Assembly: GCA_002473165.1 (NCBI GenBank)
Contig: DKSD01000057.1
Location: 1 to 11,883 of the forward strand
Length of the DNA stretch: 11,883 bases
Origin: Succinatimonas sp. UBA7265
GTDB taxonomy: Bacteria; Pseudomonadota; Gammaproteobacteria; Enterobacterales; Succinivibrionaceae
Direction: 5' to 3'
Within the stretch, counting starts at the first letter, position 1, and each line of letters begins with the position of its first letter. A program made the translations under genes and the position numbers. Shown here one piece after another: positions 1 through 6,308 of this stretch. Below the pieces are notes generated by a model. The model was given only the letters and a program-made list of their open reading frames with translations, was not told where the DNA came from and did no database searches.

Positions 1-2
1 GC

Positions 3-137
3 ATTGTTGTCTACTTTTGGGCTGAAACGGTCTTCCACATGCGGGATGTCGAAAATCTTGCGCCGATACCTCGGGCAAAAGACAAAATGATAGCTGATGA
101 GGGAGACGGTTGTAGCCGTCCTGAAATATTGATCCAT
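3..137 (-). CDS. tnpA: IS200/IS605-family Y1 transposase TnpA, N-terminal part (cut by window edge)
   Basis: Reading the minus strand from ATG at 137 gives 45 codons that stay open to the window edge. The product begins MDQYFRTATTVSLISYHFVF and continues CPRYRRKIFDIPHVEDRF. The pattern YHxVxCPxYRRKxx near the N-terminus is the hallmark of the small HUH single-strand transposases (Y1_Tnp) of IS200/IS605 elements. These excise and insert single-stranded DNA using one catalytic tyrosine. The HUH motif and the tyrosine lie further along and would be outside the window, so whether the gene is intact cannot be judged. No good ribosome binding site precedes the ATG. A perfect TATAAT (minus strand, 149-144) lies only six bases upstream of it. 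Family call is from motif recognition; a lone tnpA (IS200 type) or a tnpA-tnpB element are both possible. Confidence 0.85.
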   Translation of the reverse strand, partial: MDQYFRTATTVSLISYHFVFCPRYRRKIFDIPHVEDRFSPKVDNN

Positions 138-183
138 GGCTCTATTATACTGCAATATATATATGTTTAGGCAATGGGCAAAC

Positions 184-270
184 ACAAAAAAAAGAAAGGA
201 GGGGCGCGGCTAACCCGTGATTCAAATCATGGGCTTGCGCCGCGACGTTATGCGTCACTCGCGGGATCTT
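184..270 (-). mobile_element. Probable left end of the IS200/IS605 element: hairpins and T-run upstream of tnpA
   Basis: An imperfect hairpin spans 206-243. An outer stem GCGGC (206-210)/GCCGC (239-243) encloses an inner stem CCCGTGAT (214-221)/ATCATGGG (226-233, one G-T pair) with loop TCAA. A second small hairpin follows, GACG/CGTC around 244-256. Read in the tnpA direction (minus), the first hairpin is followed by a pyrimidine- and T-rich run (complement of 181-203), as in an intrinsic terminator. IS200-type elements are known to carry a subterminal hairpin recognised by TnpA and a terminator-like structure ahead of tnpA that blocks read-through from outside. Position and orientation fit this. 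The exact element boundary cannot be set from one copy. Confidence 0.45.
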
Positions 271-323
271 TTTGGAACTGCAAAACCCCGTTTTTTCCCG
301 GCGCCTGTTCCCGTAAAGCGGAT

Positions 324-349
324 GGCTGCCGCCTTGGGCAGCCTGTTTT
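324..349 (+). terminator. Weak terminator-like hairpin
   Basis: Stem GGCTGCC (324-330) pairs with GGCAGCC (337-343) across a 6-base loop, followed by TGTTTTA. The stem is short and GC-rich and the T-run is broken by a G. No gene in the window would obviously be terminated here; read-through from or near the IS element is the only candidate. Confidence 0.3.
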
Positions 350-434
350 AGATTATCTTTAAATTTCATAATGTTATTTAGAAAGCGTTCCCTATCTTTA
401 CACGCACCTGTTAATTTTGTGACAGAAAACAGCT

Positions 435-474
435 AAAAATCCGCGCAAAACATGGAATACCAGCGGATTTTTTT
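435..474 (+). terminator. Terminator-like hairpin upstream of the small membrane protein gene
   Basis: AAAAATCCGC (435-444) and GCGGATTTTT (463-472) are perfectly complementary over 10 bp around an 18-base loop, with seven Ts at 468-474. It has the form of a bidirectional intrinsic terminator, although the loop is long. No plus-strand gene precedes it and no minus-strand gene ends into it. It could therefore end an unannotated short RNA, insulate the downstream operon from the IS element, or act as a leader attenuator for 522-776. Confidence 0.5.
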
Positions 475-521
475 GTATTATTTAACAGATAAATGATTTC
501 CTGCATCTTTGGGAGTTGAGG

Positions 522-776
522 ATGTCGCCCCGGAACAAGGTGTTTCTGGCGCTGTTCGCGGCTTTGGCAACGGCCGCTGTCGTCAGGGCGCTTCTGGGAG
601 AGAAGCGGGACCGCTGGTTTAAGCGCCAAAGGCCTAAGAGTCTCGTGACGCTGCGCAGCCAGATTTCGATGTACTTCGCCATCGGCACTCCGAACTGCCC
701 CCAGGGATATGCGGTGGCCGCGCTGCTTATGGCCGCGGTGGCCGCGGAGTCGCTGTTTATCGCGTTCTTCCTTTAG
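522..776 (+). CDS. Small two-helix membrane protein, unknown function
   Basis: Predicted 84-residue protein starting MSPRNKVFLALFAALATAAV. I chose ATG 522 because GGGAG (511-515) lies six bases before it; an in-frame TTG at 516 overlaps that site. Two hydrophobic segments are visible, roughly residues 6-24 and 62-83. The loop between them is strongly basic (GEKRDRWFKRQRPKS around 26-40), which by the positive-inside rule puts it in the cytoplasm with both ends outside. There is a single cysteine near residue 59. I do not recognise a family. It lies 133 bases upstream of the M23 peptidase gene on the same strand with no terminator between, so co-transcription is possible. Codon use and GC content match the neighbours, and the start signal is good, which supports a real gene. 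It could still be lineage-specific. Confidence 0.6.
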   Translation: MSPRNKVFLALFAALATAAVVRALLGEKRDRWFKRQRPKSLVTLRSQISMYFAIGTPNCPQGYAVAALLMAAVAAESLFIAFFL

Positions 777-795
777 GTGGCGCGGGAAATAAAAA

Positions 796-830
796 TTGAA
801 CTTTGAGATCTGATCTCCGTCTGATAATTT
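796..830 (+). promoter_or_regulatory. Possible promoter/operator ahead of the M23 peptidase gene
   Basis: TTGAGA (803-808) and TAATTT (825-830) are 16 bases apart and could serve as -35 and -10 boxes, though both match the consensus only in part. Overlapping this is a perfect 13-base palindrome, GAGATC-T-GATCTC (805-817), a size and position compatible with a repressor site. Nothing in the window identifies a regulator, and a short palindrome can occur by chance. Confidence 0.25.
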
Positions 831-909
831 GGAGCTTTTCAGGGAGAAGAGCCGGTGTCTGACCGCGCCTTCAGCCCTAAAGCTGATTTGACAGCGCAAT
901 TAAAGATAC

Positions 910-2946
910 ATGCTTAACCTCAGGATCACCTCACACAGTACTCATGAAGACTATGTCGCCGTGCAGCGTGACACCGGGGTTCTGCCGATTTCAGGCCGCC
1001 ATTTCGTCGGCATCATTTCTGTCTGCGTCATCTCAGTGATCTGCGCCCTCCCGGTGGGCAACCTTGTCCCCTTAAGCTTTGAAGCCTCCCCGGTCATCGC
1101 GCTGTTAAACCGCGGCACCTCCCAAAACAACGAGCAGGCCTATCTGCAAAGCGACGACGCCGCCACGGCCGCCAATCTGGAAATGACGGCGGACGCCGGC
1201 TCCAGCGAAAACTACGATGACGTCGATCTGCCCTCGGCCCTGTTCTCAACCCAGGCGGTGGACGACGCAGTCGCAGCCGCCAGGCGCAACGGCTCTGACG
1301 AGAGCGTTGACGCCTTTGACGACAGCAGCTTCGCCGGGCGCGACACCCCGGAGATCCGCCAGCGCTTCACCCCGGGGCTGAACTCAGGCGATGACAACCT
1401 TTTGCCCATGCCCGCAGAGGAAACCGCGTCCCTGCCGCAGAATCCGTACAAAGAGCCGGAATTCCTGATGGAAAAGCCGGCGCCCGCCGAGAGTTCAGAA
1501 AACTCCGAAAATGCCGTTTTGGCTCATGGCGACATGCTGCCGCCGATCTCCCCGATCATCGGTTTCAGGCCTGAGCATCAGCCTGTGATTTTGGCGCCGC
1601 AGGTTCATTCCGCCCAGGAAAACCGCGATCTCGCGGATACCGCAATCGAAGTGCTTGCCCATGGCACCCTGCCTCAGATCTCCGCGCTGCAAAGCTCAGC
1701 CGCGGCCTCGCAGCCCCGGCCTGAGGGCACCTGGTACAGCCAGACTGTGCGCCGCGGCGACACCATCTCCGGGATCTTCGATCACCTGAGCCTGCCTGAC
1801 GGCACGCTGGCGGCCGTGCGCAAGGCTGCGGAAAAAGGCGATCTCAAATTGCAGATCGGGCAGCAGATCCACTTCCTCATCGATCCCAAAAACAATGTGC
1901 TCGAGCTGGTCAAGCCAGTCAGCAAGACCGAGCAGGTGCGCCTGACCCGCATGAGCAGCGCCGAGGCTTTCATCGCGGTGCATGAGCCCATAAACGCCCA
2001 TGTTGAGGATAAAGATCAGATAGCCGCGTTCGCCACCGCCGACAAGATGCCCAGCGCCATAGAAGCCGAGCAGGAGCGCAAGGCCGCCGCCGAAGAGGCC
2101 GCCAAACAGAAAGCTTTGGATGAAAAGACCGCCCGCGAGAACGCCAGAAACCGCCCGCGCCTGGTCGTCGCGACCCTGGCCAAAGGCGAGAGCTTCCAGA
2201 AAGTCGCCAAACGCCTCGGGCTTACCCAGTCGAACATCTCGCAGCTGACGTCAGCTGTTTCAGGGAAAGTTAACTTAAAGCGCATGGGCGCCGGCGATTC
2301 GTTCAGGGTGCTGTTCTCCGCCGTAGGCCCGTCAGCGAAGATCACCGCTGTGGAATTCAACACCGCGCGCAACGGCAAAGTCAGGCTGTTCTGCAATCCG
2401 GTCAACAACAACTTCTACGAGGAAGACGGCTACAAACCGGTCACCGGCGTGTTCCGCCGCTTCCCGGTCAACGGCAACCTGCAGGTGTCCTCGCCGTTTA
2501 ACCCGCGCCGCTACCACCCGATCCGCCACCGCACCGTCCCGCACAACGGCGTGGACTTCCGCATGCCGGTAGGCACCCCGGTTTACTCCCCGGCTGACGG
2601 TGTCGTCACCTACGCAGGTTACATGCGCGGCGGCGGTTACACCGTGATCATCAAGCACATGGGCGTCTACTCCACCGTCTACATGCATCTGTCGCGCATG
2701 AACGTCTCCAAAGGCGACACCGTGCGCATGGGCCAGCTGATCGCCAAATCCGGCAACACCGGCTCCTCTACCGGCTCGCACCTGCATTATGAGATCCGCG
2801 TCAACGACCGCCCGGTGGATCCGCTGAAAGTCGATCTGCCCTCAGGCAGCCCGCAGCTTGCCAGGCAGCGCCGCGAAAAATTCACCAGCACCGTTAAGAT
2901 TCTCAAATCTGAGCTTTACCAGGAAAGTCTGGCCGTGCGCAGGTAA
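910..2946 (+). CDS. Membrane-anchored M23 murein DD-endopeptidase, MepM-like with OapA/LysM-type domains
   Basis: Predicted 678-residue cell-wall hydrolase. One N-terminal membrane anchor (about 32-50) would leave the rest periplasmic. Residues about 60-275 are acidic, Ala/Pro-rich and low in complexity. A LysM/OapA-like domain follows (about 278-345, with VRRGDTISGIF), then a charged helical stretch (about 386-412) and a second LysM-like segment (about 415-450). The C-terminal M23 (LytM) domain covers about 515-650. Its Zn ligands H545, D549 and H626 and the catalytic histidines H593 and H624 (HLHYE motif) are all present, so it should be active. Known relatives such as MepM cut D-Ala-mDAP cross-links to allow wall growth. 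E. coli MepM is about 440 residues; the excess here is the linker. ATG 910 has only a weak ribosome binding site (AAAG), but the anchor follows sensibly. The 66-base gap to the next gene holds no terminator. Confidence 0.88.
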   Translation: MLNLRITSHSTHEDYVAVQRDTGVLPISGRHFVGIISVCVISVICALPVGNLVPLSFEASPVIALLNRGTSQNNEQAYLQSDDAATAANLEMTADAGSSENYDDVDLPSALFSTQAVDDAVAAARRNGSDESVDAFDDSSFAGRDTPEIRQRFTPGLNSGDDNLLPMPAEETASLPQNPYKEPEFLMEKPAPAESSENSENAVLAHGDMLPPISPIIGFRPEHQPVILAPQVHSAQENRDLADTAIEVLAHGTLPQISALQSSAAASQPRPEGTWYSQTVRRGDTISGIFDHLSLPDGTLAAVRKAAEKGDLKLQIGQQIHFLIDPKNNVLELVKPVSKTEQVRLTRMSSAEAFIAVHEPINAHVEDKDQIAAFATADKMPSAIEAEQERKAAAEEAAKQKALDEKTARENARNRPRLVVATLAKGESFQKVAKRLGLTQSNISQLTSAVSGKVNLKRMGAGDSFRVLFSAVGPSAKITAVEFNTARNGKVRLFCNPVNNNFYEEDGYKPVTGVFRRFPVNGNLQVSSPFNPRRYHPIRHRTVPHNGVDFRMPVGTPVYSPADGVVTYAGYMRGGGYTVIIKHMGVYSTVYMHLSRMNVSKGDTVRMGQLIAKSGNTGSSTGSHLHYEIRVNDRPVDPLKVDLPSGSPQLARQRREKFTSTVKILKSELYQESLAVRR

Positions 2947-3012
2947 AATAAACCTGTAAACACCAAGACATGACATGCACACCGGCGCGCCCTCGCGTCT
3001 GCAGGATTTCAA

Positions 3013-4734
3013 TTGTTCGAATTCATCAATTTCAAGGATGAAGCCATCGCCCTGACTAAGTGGCTGGTTTCCGTCCCTTCCATCACCTCCACTCACGGCG
3101 AGCTGGAGATCTCCAAAGCCATCTATGACACCTTAAGCGGCATCAGCTACTTCCGCACGCACCGCAACAATGTCCTCTACGTGCCCCATGCCGATCAGAA
3201 ACACCACTCGGTGATCGCGCTTATCAAAGTCGATGAGGATCTCACGCGCGAGACGCTGTGCGTGATCTGCAGCTCCGACACCTCGGGGAACGATGCCTAC
3301 GCCATGCTAAAGCCTCTGGCTTTTAAGCCTGACGAGCTCAAGGAAAAGCTGCGCGGGATCATCCGCAAATCGGAAAAAGCGCTCCCGCTTACCTACACGA
3401 ACACGCTATACGGCCTGGGTTCTTTTGAATCAAAAGGCGTGACTGGCGCCCTGCTCACCCTGGTAAAGGAAGCCTCGGACCGGCTTTACGAGCTGCCGTT
3501 CAACCTGCTCTTCGTGTGCACATCGCAGACGATCTCCGGCAACCAAGGGATCCGCGAGTGCATGCCCTACATCCATTCGCTGCTTGCAGAAAACCGCCTC
3601 GATCTCAAGCTCACCGTGGCCTTCAGGCCGGAAAACCGCGCCTCCGATGAGAACAACCTCAACCTCTACACGGCAAACATGGGCCGCACCGAGCCCTGCT
3701 TCTATATCCTGGGAAAAGGCTCTGAGGCCATCTCCCCTTTCAAAGGCTTCTCCCCCACCCAGATCGCCGCGCGCATCATCGAAAAGATGGAACTCAACCC
3801 GCGCGTCACCTCCAAGCTCTCCAAGCGCCATTTCGTGCCGGTGTTCCGCTCGATCCTCATGCCGCCGATCCTCTCGCCGCGCACCCCGGATTCGTGCCTT
3901 TTGAGCTTTGAACTACCGTTTTTGAACCTCAACCTTCTGGATCTCATCGAGATCTTAAAGCAGTTGGCTGCCGAGGCCATTGAAGAGAGCTGCACGGCCA
4001 TAGAAAACCGCGAGAGCGATCTAAGGCGCATGGAAGACGAGGAATTCATCCCGGACGTGCGCGACGCCGAAGTGCTGTCCTACAGCGATCTCTTCTACCG
4101 CGCCTCGCGCCACTACCGCGGGGATCTGCAAGGCGCCATCGACGGACTTTTGATGCGCTGCCGCAAAAAGGAATACACCAGGCTTGAGACCATGCAGGCC
4201 ATCATGGAAAGGCTCAACGATCTCGCGCGCCTGCCCAGGCCTTCCGTCGTGATCTGCCTTGGGTCAAACTTCATCCCCCAGCAGCAGATCCGCCGCAACA
4301 ATTCCGAGGATCGCGAGATCTACATGAAGATCAGCTCCGCGGTGGAAGCCTTTAACGCCGACTTCGTCCAGCAGATCCGCTTTGCCGACGAGACCGAGGC
4401 CTCAGACTGCTGCTTTATCCGCCCCGTGGGCGTCGATCAGGCCGTCAAGGCCCTCAAATCGGAGTGCCCGATCCCCGTGCAGGATTTCTACAACTTAGGC
4501 GCCCCGGCCGTGACGCTCACCGTCAAAGGCGAGGATCTCTACCTGCCCACCGAGCACGTCTCCACGGAGATCTTCGACATCATCCCGGGTTTTTTGGCCA
4601 AGCTCTTTGAAGTCTTCAAAGACAGCGGCATCGAGGACGAGCTTAAGAGCGCCAAATCAGGCGATGACGAGGACGAGCTTGAGGAGGAGGCGCTGCCTGA
4701 AGGCGCCGAGGAAAGCCCCGACGACAAGGGCTGA
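3013..4734 (+). CDS. RocB-like M20-family protein, probably without the usual metal site
   Basis: Predicted 573 residues, close to the usual length of RocB-type M20 peptidases (arginine utilisation protein RocB family). The N-terminus (ALTKWLVSVPSITSTHGE, about 13-30) is typical of these proteins. The start is TTG 3013, with AGGA (3003-3006) six bases before it; no ATG or GTG suits better. By-eye comparison with the family shows the metal motifs changed. The GHxD segment reads CSSD (86-89), so His is Ser87 although Asp89 remains. The segment that is GxxDMKxG elsewhere reads GSFESKG (136-142). The DEE metal/catalytic pair falls at SQT (171-173). A C-terminal His position reads GEDLYLP. The C-terminus ends in an acidic tail (about 550-573). 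The frame is undamaged, so the gene is probably kept for a non-hydrolytic or altered role. It likely shares a transcript with the M23 gene. Substrate unknown. Confidence 0.75.
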   Translation: MFEFINFKDEAIALTKWLVSVPSITSTHGELEISKAIYDTLSGISYFRTHRNNVLYVPHADQKHHSVIALIKVDEDLTRETLCVICSSDTSGNDAYAMLKPLAFKPDELKEKLRGIIRKSEKALPLTYTNTLYGLGSFESKGVTGALLTLVKEASDRLYELPFNLLFVCTSQTISGNQGIRECMPYIHSLLAENRLDLKLTVAFRPENRASDENNLNLYTANMGRTEPCFYILGKGSEAISPFKGFSPTQIAARIIEKMELNPRVTSKLSKRHFVPVFRSILMPPILSPRTPDSCLLSFELPFLNLNLLDLIEILKQLAAEAIEESCTAIENRESDLRRMEDEEFIPDVRDAEVLSYSDLFYRASRHYRGDLQGAIDGLLMRCRKKEYTRLETMQAIMERLNDLARLPRPSVVICLGSNFIPQQQIRRNNSEDREIYMKISSAVEAFNADFVQQIRFADETEASDCCFIRPVGVDQAVKALKSECPIPVQDFYNLGAPAVTLTVKGEDLYLPTEHVSTEIFDIIPGFLAKLFEVFKDSGIEDELKSAKSGDDEDELEEEALPEGAEESPDDKG

Positions 4735-4748
4735 GGGCGCCCATTGGA
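4735..4748. other. 14-base convergent gap
   Basis: The stop codons of the RocB-like gene (plus) and the dehydrogenase homologue (minus) are 14 bases apart. The gap contains only the palindrome GGGCGCCC at 4735-4742 (which extends to 4742) and no T-run, so no intrinsic terminator is visible for either gene. Transcripts may overlap at their 3' ends or end by Rho. Confidence 0.5.
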
Positions 4749-5960
4749 TTATGCGAGACCGGACGGATGTTCGGCCTTGCTTATAAGGATCAAAGAGAGC
4801 AGCGCCTCGCAGTCGATGCGGTTTAAGGGAGTGAAATTGCCGATCGTCTCCTCAGGCCCGAGGTTTAACGCCTCCATGATGAGCCTGAGATCGCCGCTCT
4901 GCCCGCCGAGCTCCTCAAAGGTCGAGGGCATGCCCAGGCTTTTAAACAGGGTGCGGATCTTCGCAAGCCCCTCCTGCGCAACCGCGAGCGCATCGCTCCC
5001 GTCATGCGGCAGCCCGAACACCTTTTGGGCAAAGCGCGCGATGCGCCCGGCATTTGCGGGCATCACAAACTCAAGCCACGCCGGGAACAGCAGCCCCACG
5101 GACTTGCCGTGCGCGCAGTCAAGCACCGTGGTCACGGCGTGCTCCAGGCGCTCAAGCGCCTGGTTCTGTTTTGCTCCCAGCGCGTATTCCGAGTAAGCCA
5201 GCACCCCCGACCACATCAGGTTGGAGAGCGCGTCATAGTCATGCGGATCCTGCCTGAGCCTTTGCAGCATTTCCACCGTTACCCTGAGGCTCCCCTCGCA
5301 GATGGCGTCGGAAAGTTCGCCGCAGCGCGTGCTCGTAAAGTAGTCCTCGGCCAGCTTTACAAAGATATTTACAAACGAGATCCCCAGATGTTTGGGGAAT
5401 GAGGTCACCAAAGCCGGGTTGCACACGGCGAACTTTGGATAGAGGAACTCTGAGTGCAGATCGTAAAGCCTGACGCCGCGGCCGCCGTCAGAGCGCGCCT
5501 CGGAGACCGTGCAGCTTCCTGAAAGCTCATCGCCGCTGCCGGGCACGGTCACGATCACGCCAAGGGGCAGCGCCAGCGGCTCGGCTCCGCTCTCAAAGAG
5601 ATGGCGCAGATCCCCGTCCCACAGGGCGCCTGCGGCGACGGCCTTTGCCGAGTTTACGACGCTGCCGCCGCCTACGGCCAGCACGAAATCCGCCTCAAAG
5701 CTGCGGCAGGCCTTGATGCCCTCCTCGACGGTGCTCAGGCGGGAGTTTTTGAGCACGCCGCCTAATTCAGTGTGCTCAATGCCGTGTTCCTCAAAGCTGT
5801 GGCGGATCTGATCGAGCAGACCGGGATCGGTGACGTTCTGCCGGCCGTAGTGCACCAACACCCTTGATCCGCCAAAACGCTTGACGAGCGCGCCGACGCT
5901 TTCCTGGACGTCGCGCCCGAAGATCACCGCTGTATGCGGCATGGCTGTAAATGTATCCAA
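4749..5960 (-). CDS. Iron-containing alcohol dehydrogenase homologue (BDH/YqhD type) with degenerate metal site
   Basis: Predicted 403 residues, the usual size for group III alcohol dehydrogenases of the YqhD/butanol dehydrogenase type. I start at TTG 5960: a GGGAG lies about six bases upstream, and the product MDTFTAMPHTAVIFG then aligns with the usual family start. An in-frame ATG at 5942 would lose the first strand, and the frame upstream to 6116 looks non-coding. The nucleotide-binding GGGS motif is present (97-100), but the following Asp is Asn103. The four metal ligands of the family (Asp, His, His, His) appear to be N198, K202, E270 and H284, so only one is kept. The TGSE loop reads VPGSGDELSG (139-148). 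Oxidoreductase activity on alcohols or aldehydes is therefore doubtful despite an undamaged frame. Convergent with the RocB-like gene and divergent from potG. Confidence 0.8.
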   Translation of the reverse strand: MDTFTAMPHTAVIFGRDVQESVGALVKRFGGSRVLVHYGRQNVTDPGLLDQIRHSFEEHGIEHTELGGVLKNSRLSTVEEGIKACRSFEADFVLAVGGGSVVNSAKAVAAGALWDGDLRHLFESGAEPLALPLGVIVTVPGSGDELSGSCTVSEARSDGGRGVRLYDLHSEFLYPKFAVCNPALVTSFPKHLGISFVNIFVKLAEDYFTSTRCGELSDAICEGSLRVTVEMLQRLRQDPHDYDALSNLMWSGVLAYSEYALGAKQNQALERLEHAVTTVLDCAHGKSVGLLFPAWLEFVMPANAGRIARFAQKVFGLPHDGSDALAVAQEGLAKIRTLFKSLGMPSTFEELGGQSGDLRLIMEALNLGPEETIGNFTPLNRIDCEALLSLILISKAEHPSGLA

Positions 5961-6125
5961 GGCAGCTCCCGAGTGCAGCGGCCCCAGCGGCCGCCGTGAG
6001 ATCATACCGCAAGGCGCACGGATTTTGGGCAGGGCGCAGGCGCTAAAAGCACGCAAACGGATCCCCCTCACCCCCTTTGGCCGGCGTTTATCAGCCCCGG
6101 AAATTTTGGGTCCCACCTTGCTGTT

Positions 6126-6154
6126 ATTTAAAAGCTATTTGAGAAAAGCGTGAA
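6126..6154 (-). promoter_or_regulatory. Candidate promoter for the dehydrogenase homologue
   Basis: On the minus strand, TTCACG (6154-6149) and TTAAAT (6131-6126) are spaced by 17 bases; each matches its consensus at four of six positions. It would start transcription near 6119, giving a leader of roughly 160 bases before TTG 5960. No other site in the interval is clearly better, but AT-rich DNA gives such matches easily. Confidence 0.3.
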
Positions 6155-6236
6155 TCTTTGGGGGGACGTTTTTGCTAAATTTCACAAAATAGTTATTGCG
6201 CCTCTTTAAAATTCCTCTTAAATTACGGCAAAAACC

Positions 6237-6282
6237 GAAACGGCAAACGCACCGTTTCAGAGGAGCCGGCGCCAGGCGCCGG
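6237..6282 (+). promoter_or_regulatory. Tandem hairpins in the potG leader
   Basis: GAAACGG (6237-6243) and CCGTTTC (6252-6258) form a perfect 7-bp stem with an 8-base loop. CCGGCGCC (6266-6273) and GGCGCCGG (6275-6282) are a perfect 8-bp inverted repeat around a single A. Neither is followed by a T-run on either strand, so they are not ordinary terminators. They end 15 bases before the potG ribosome binding site (GGAG, 6297-6300). An RNA leader control element or operator sites are both possible. Confidence 0.45.
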
Positions 6283-6308
6283 AAGCTCAGATTTGCGGAG
6301 AATCAAGG

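Larger units (their letters stand above)
138..521. other. 384-base region without a clear gene, hairpin-rich
   Basis: Between tnpA (leftward) and the small membrane protein gene (rightward) I see no convincing gene. Possible frames here (for example 174-362 plus, 145-369 minus) are basic, low in recognisable features and overlap the IS hairpins. The stretch holds the IS left-end hairpins (206-256), a 7-bp stem GGCTGCC (324-330)/GGCAGCC (337-343) followed by TGTTTTA, an AT-rich stretch (355-400), and a terminator-like hairpin at 435-474. The two hairpins followed by T-runs on the plus strand leave room for a short non-coding transcript, but I find no convincing promoter for one. Confidence 0.5.
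5961..6308. other. 348-base divergent intergenic region between the dehydrogenase homologue and potG
   Basis: The half next to the dehydrogenase homologue (5961-6110) is GC-rich like coding DNA and would be its leader. The middle (6115-6230) is AT-rich and holds the likely promoters for both directions. For potG, TTGCGC (6196-6201) and TAAATT (6219-6224) are 17 bases apart but are weak matches. The part next to potG (6237-6282) holds two strong inverted repeats. I see no convincing small gene here. Confidence 0.5.

Noticed and set aside
174..362. A 62-codon plus-strand frame next to tnpA
   Set aside because: It runs through the IS hairpins, is very basic at the start from A-rich DNA, and has no recognisable protein features.
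888..893. Perfect TTGACA just before the M23 gene
   Set aside because: A -10 box 16-18 bases downstream would fall inside the coding region and no good match is there, so it is probably not a -35 for this gene.
411..899. A 162-codon minus-strand frame
   Set aside because: It overlaps the terminator-like hairpin and the small membrane protein gene, has no ribosome binding site that I can see, and its product looks like an antisense shadow.
2332..2787. A 151-codon minus-strand frame inside the M23 gene
   Set aside because: It lies opposite the conserved catalytic domain and its Val/Ala/Arg/His composition is typical of antisense frames.
5961..6116. Upstream extension of the dehydrogenase homologue to ATG 6116
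   Set aside because: The added 52 residues are basic and do not fit the family start, whereas TTG 5960 has a good ribosome binding site and gives the expected N-terminus.
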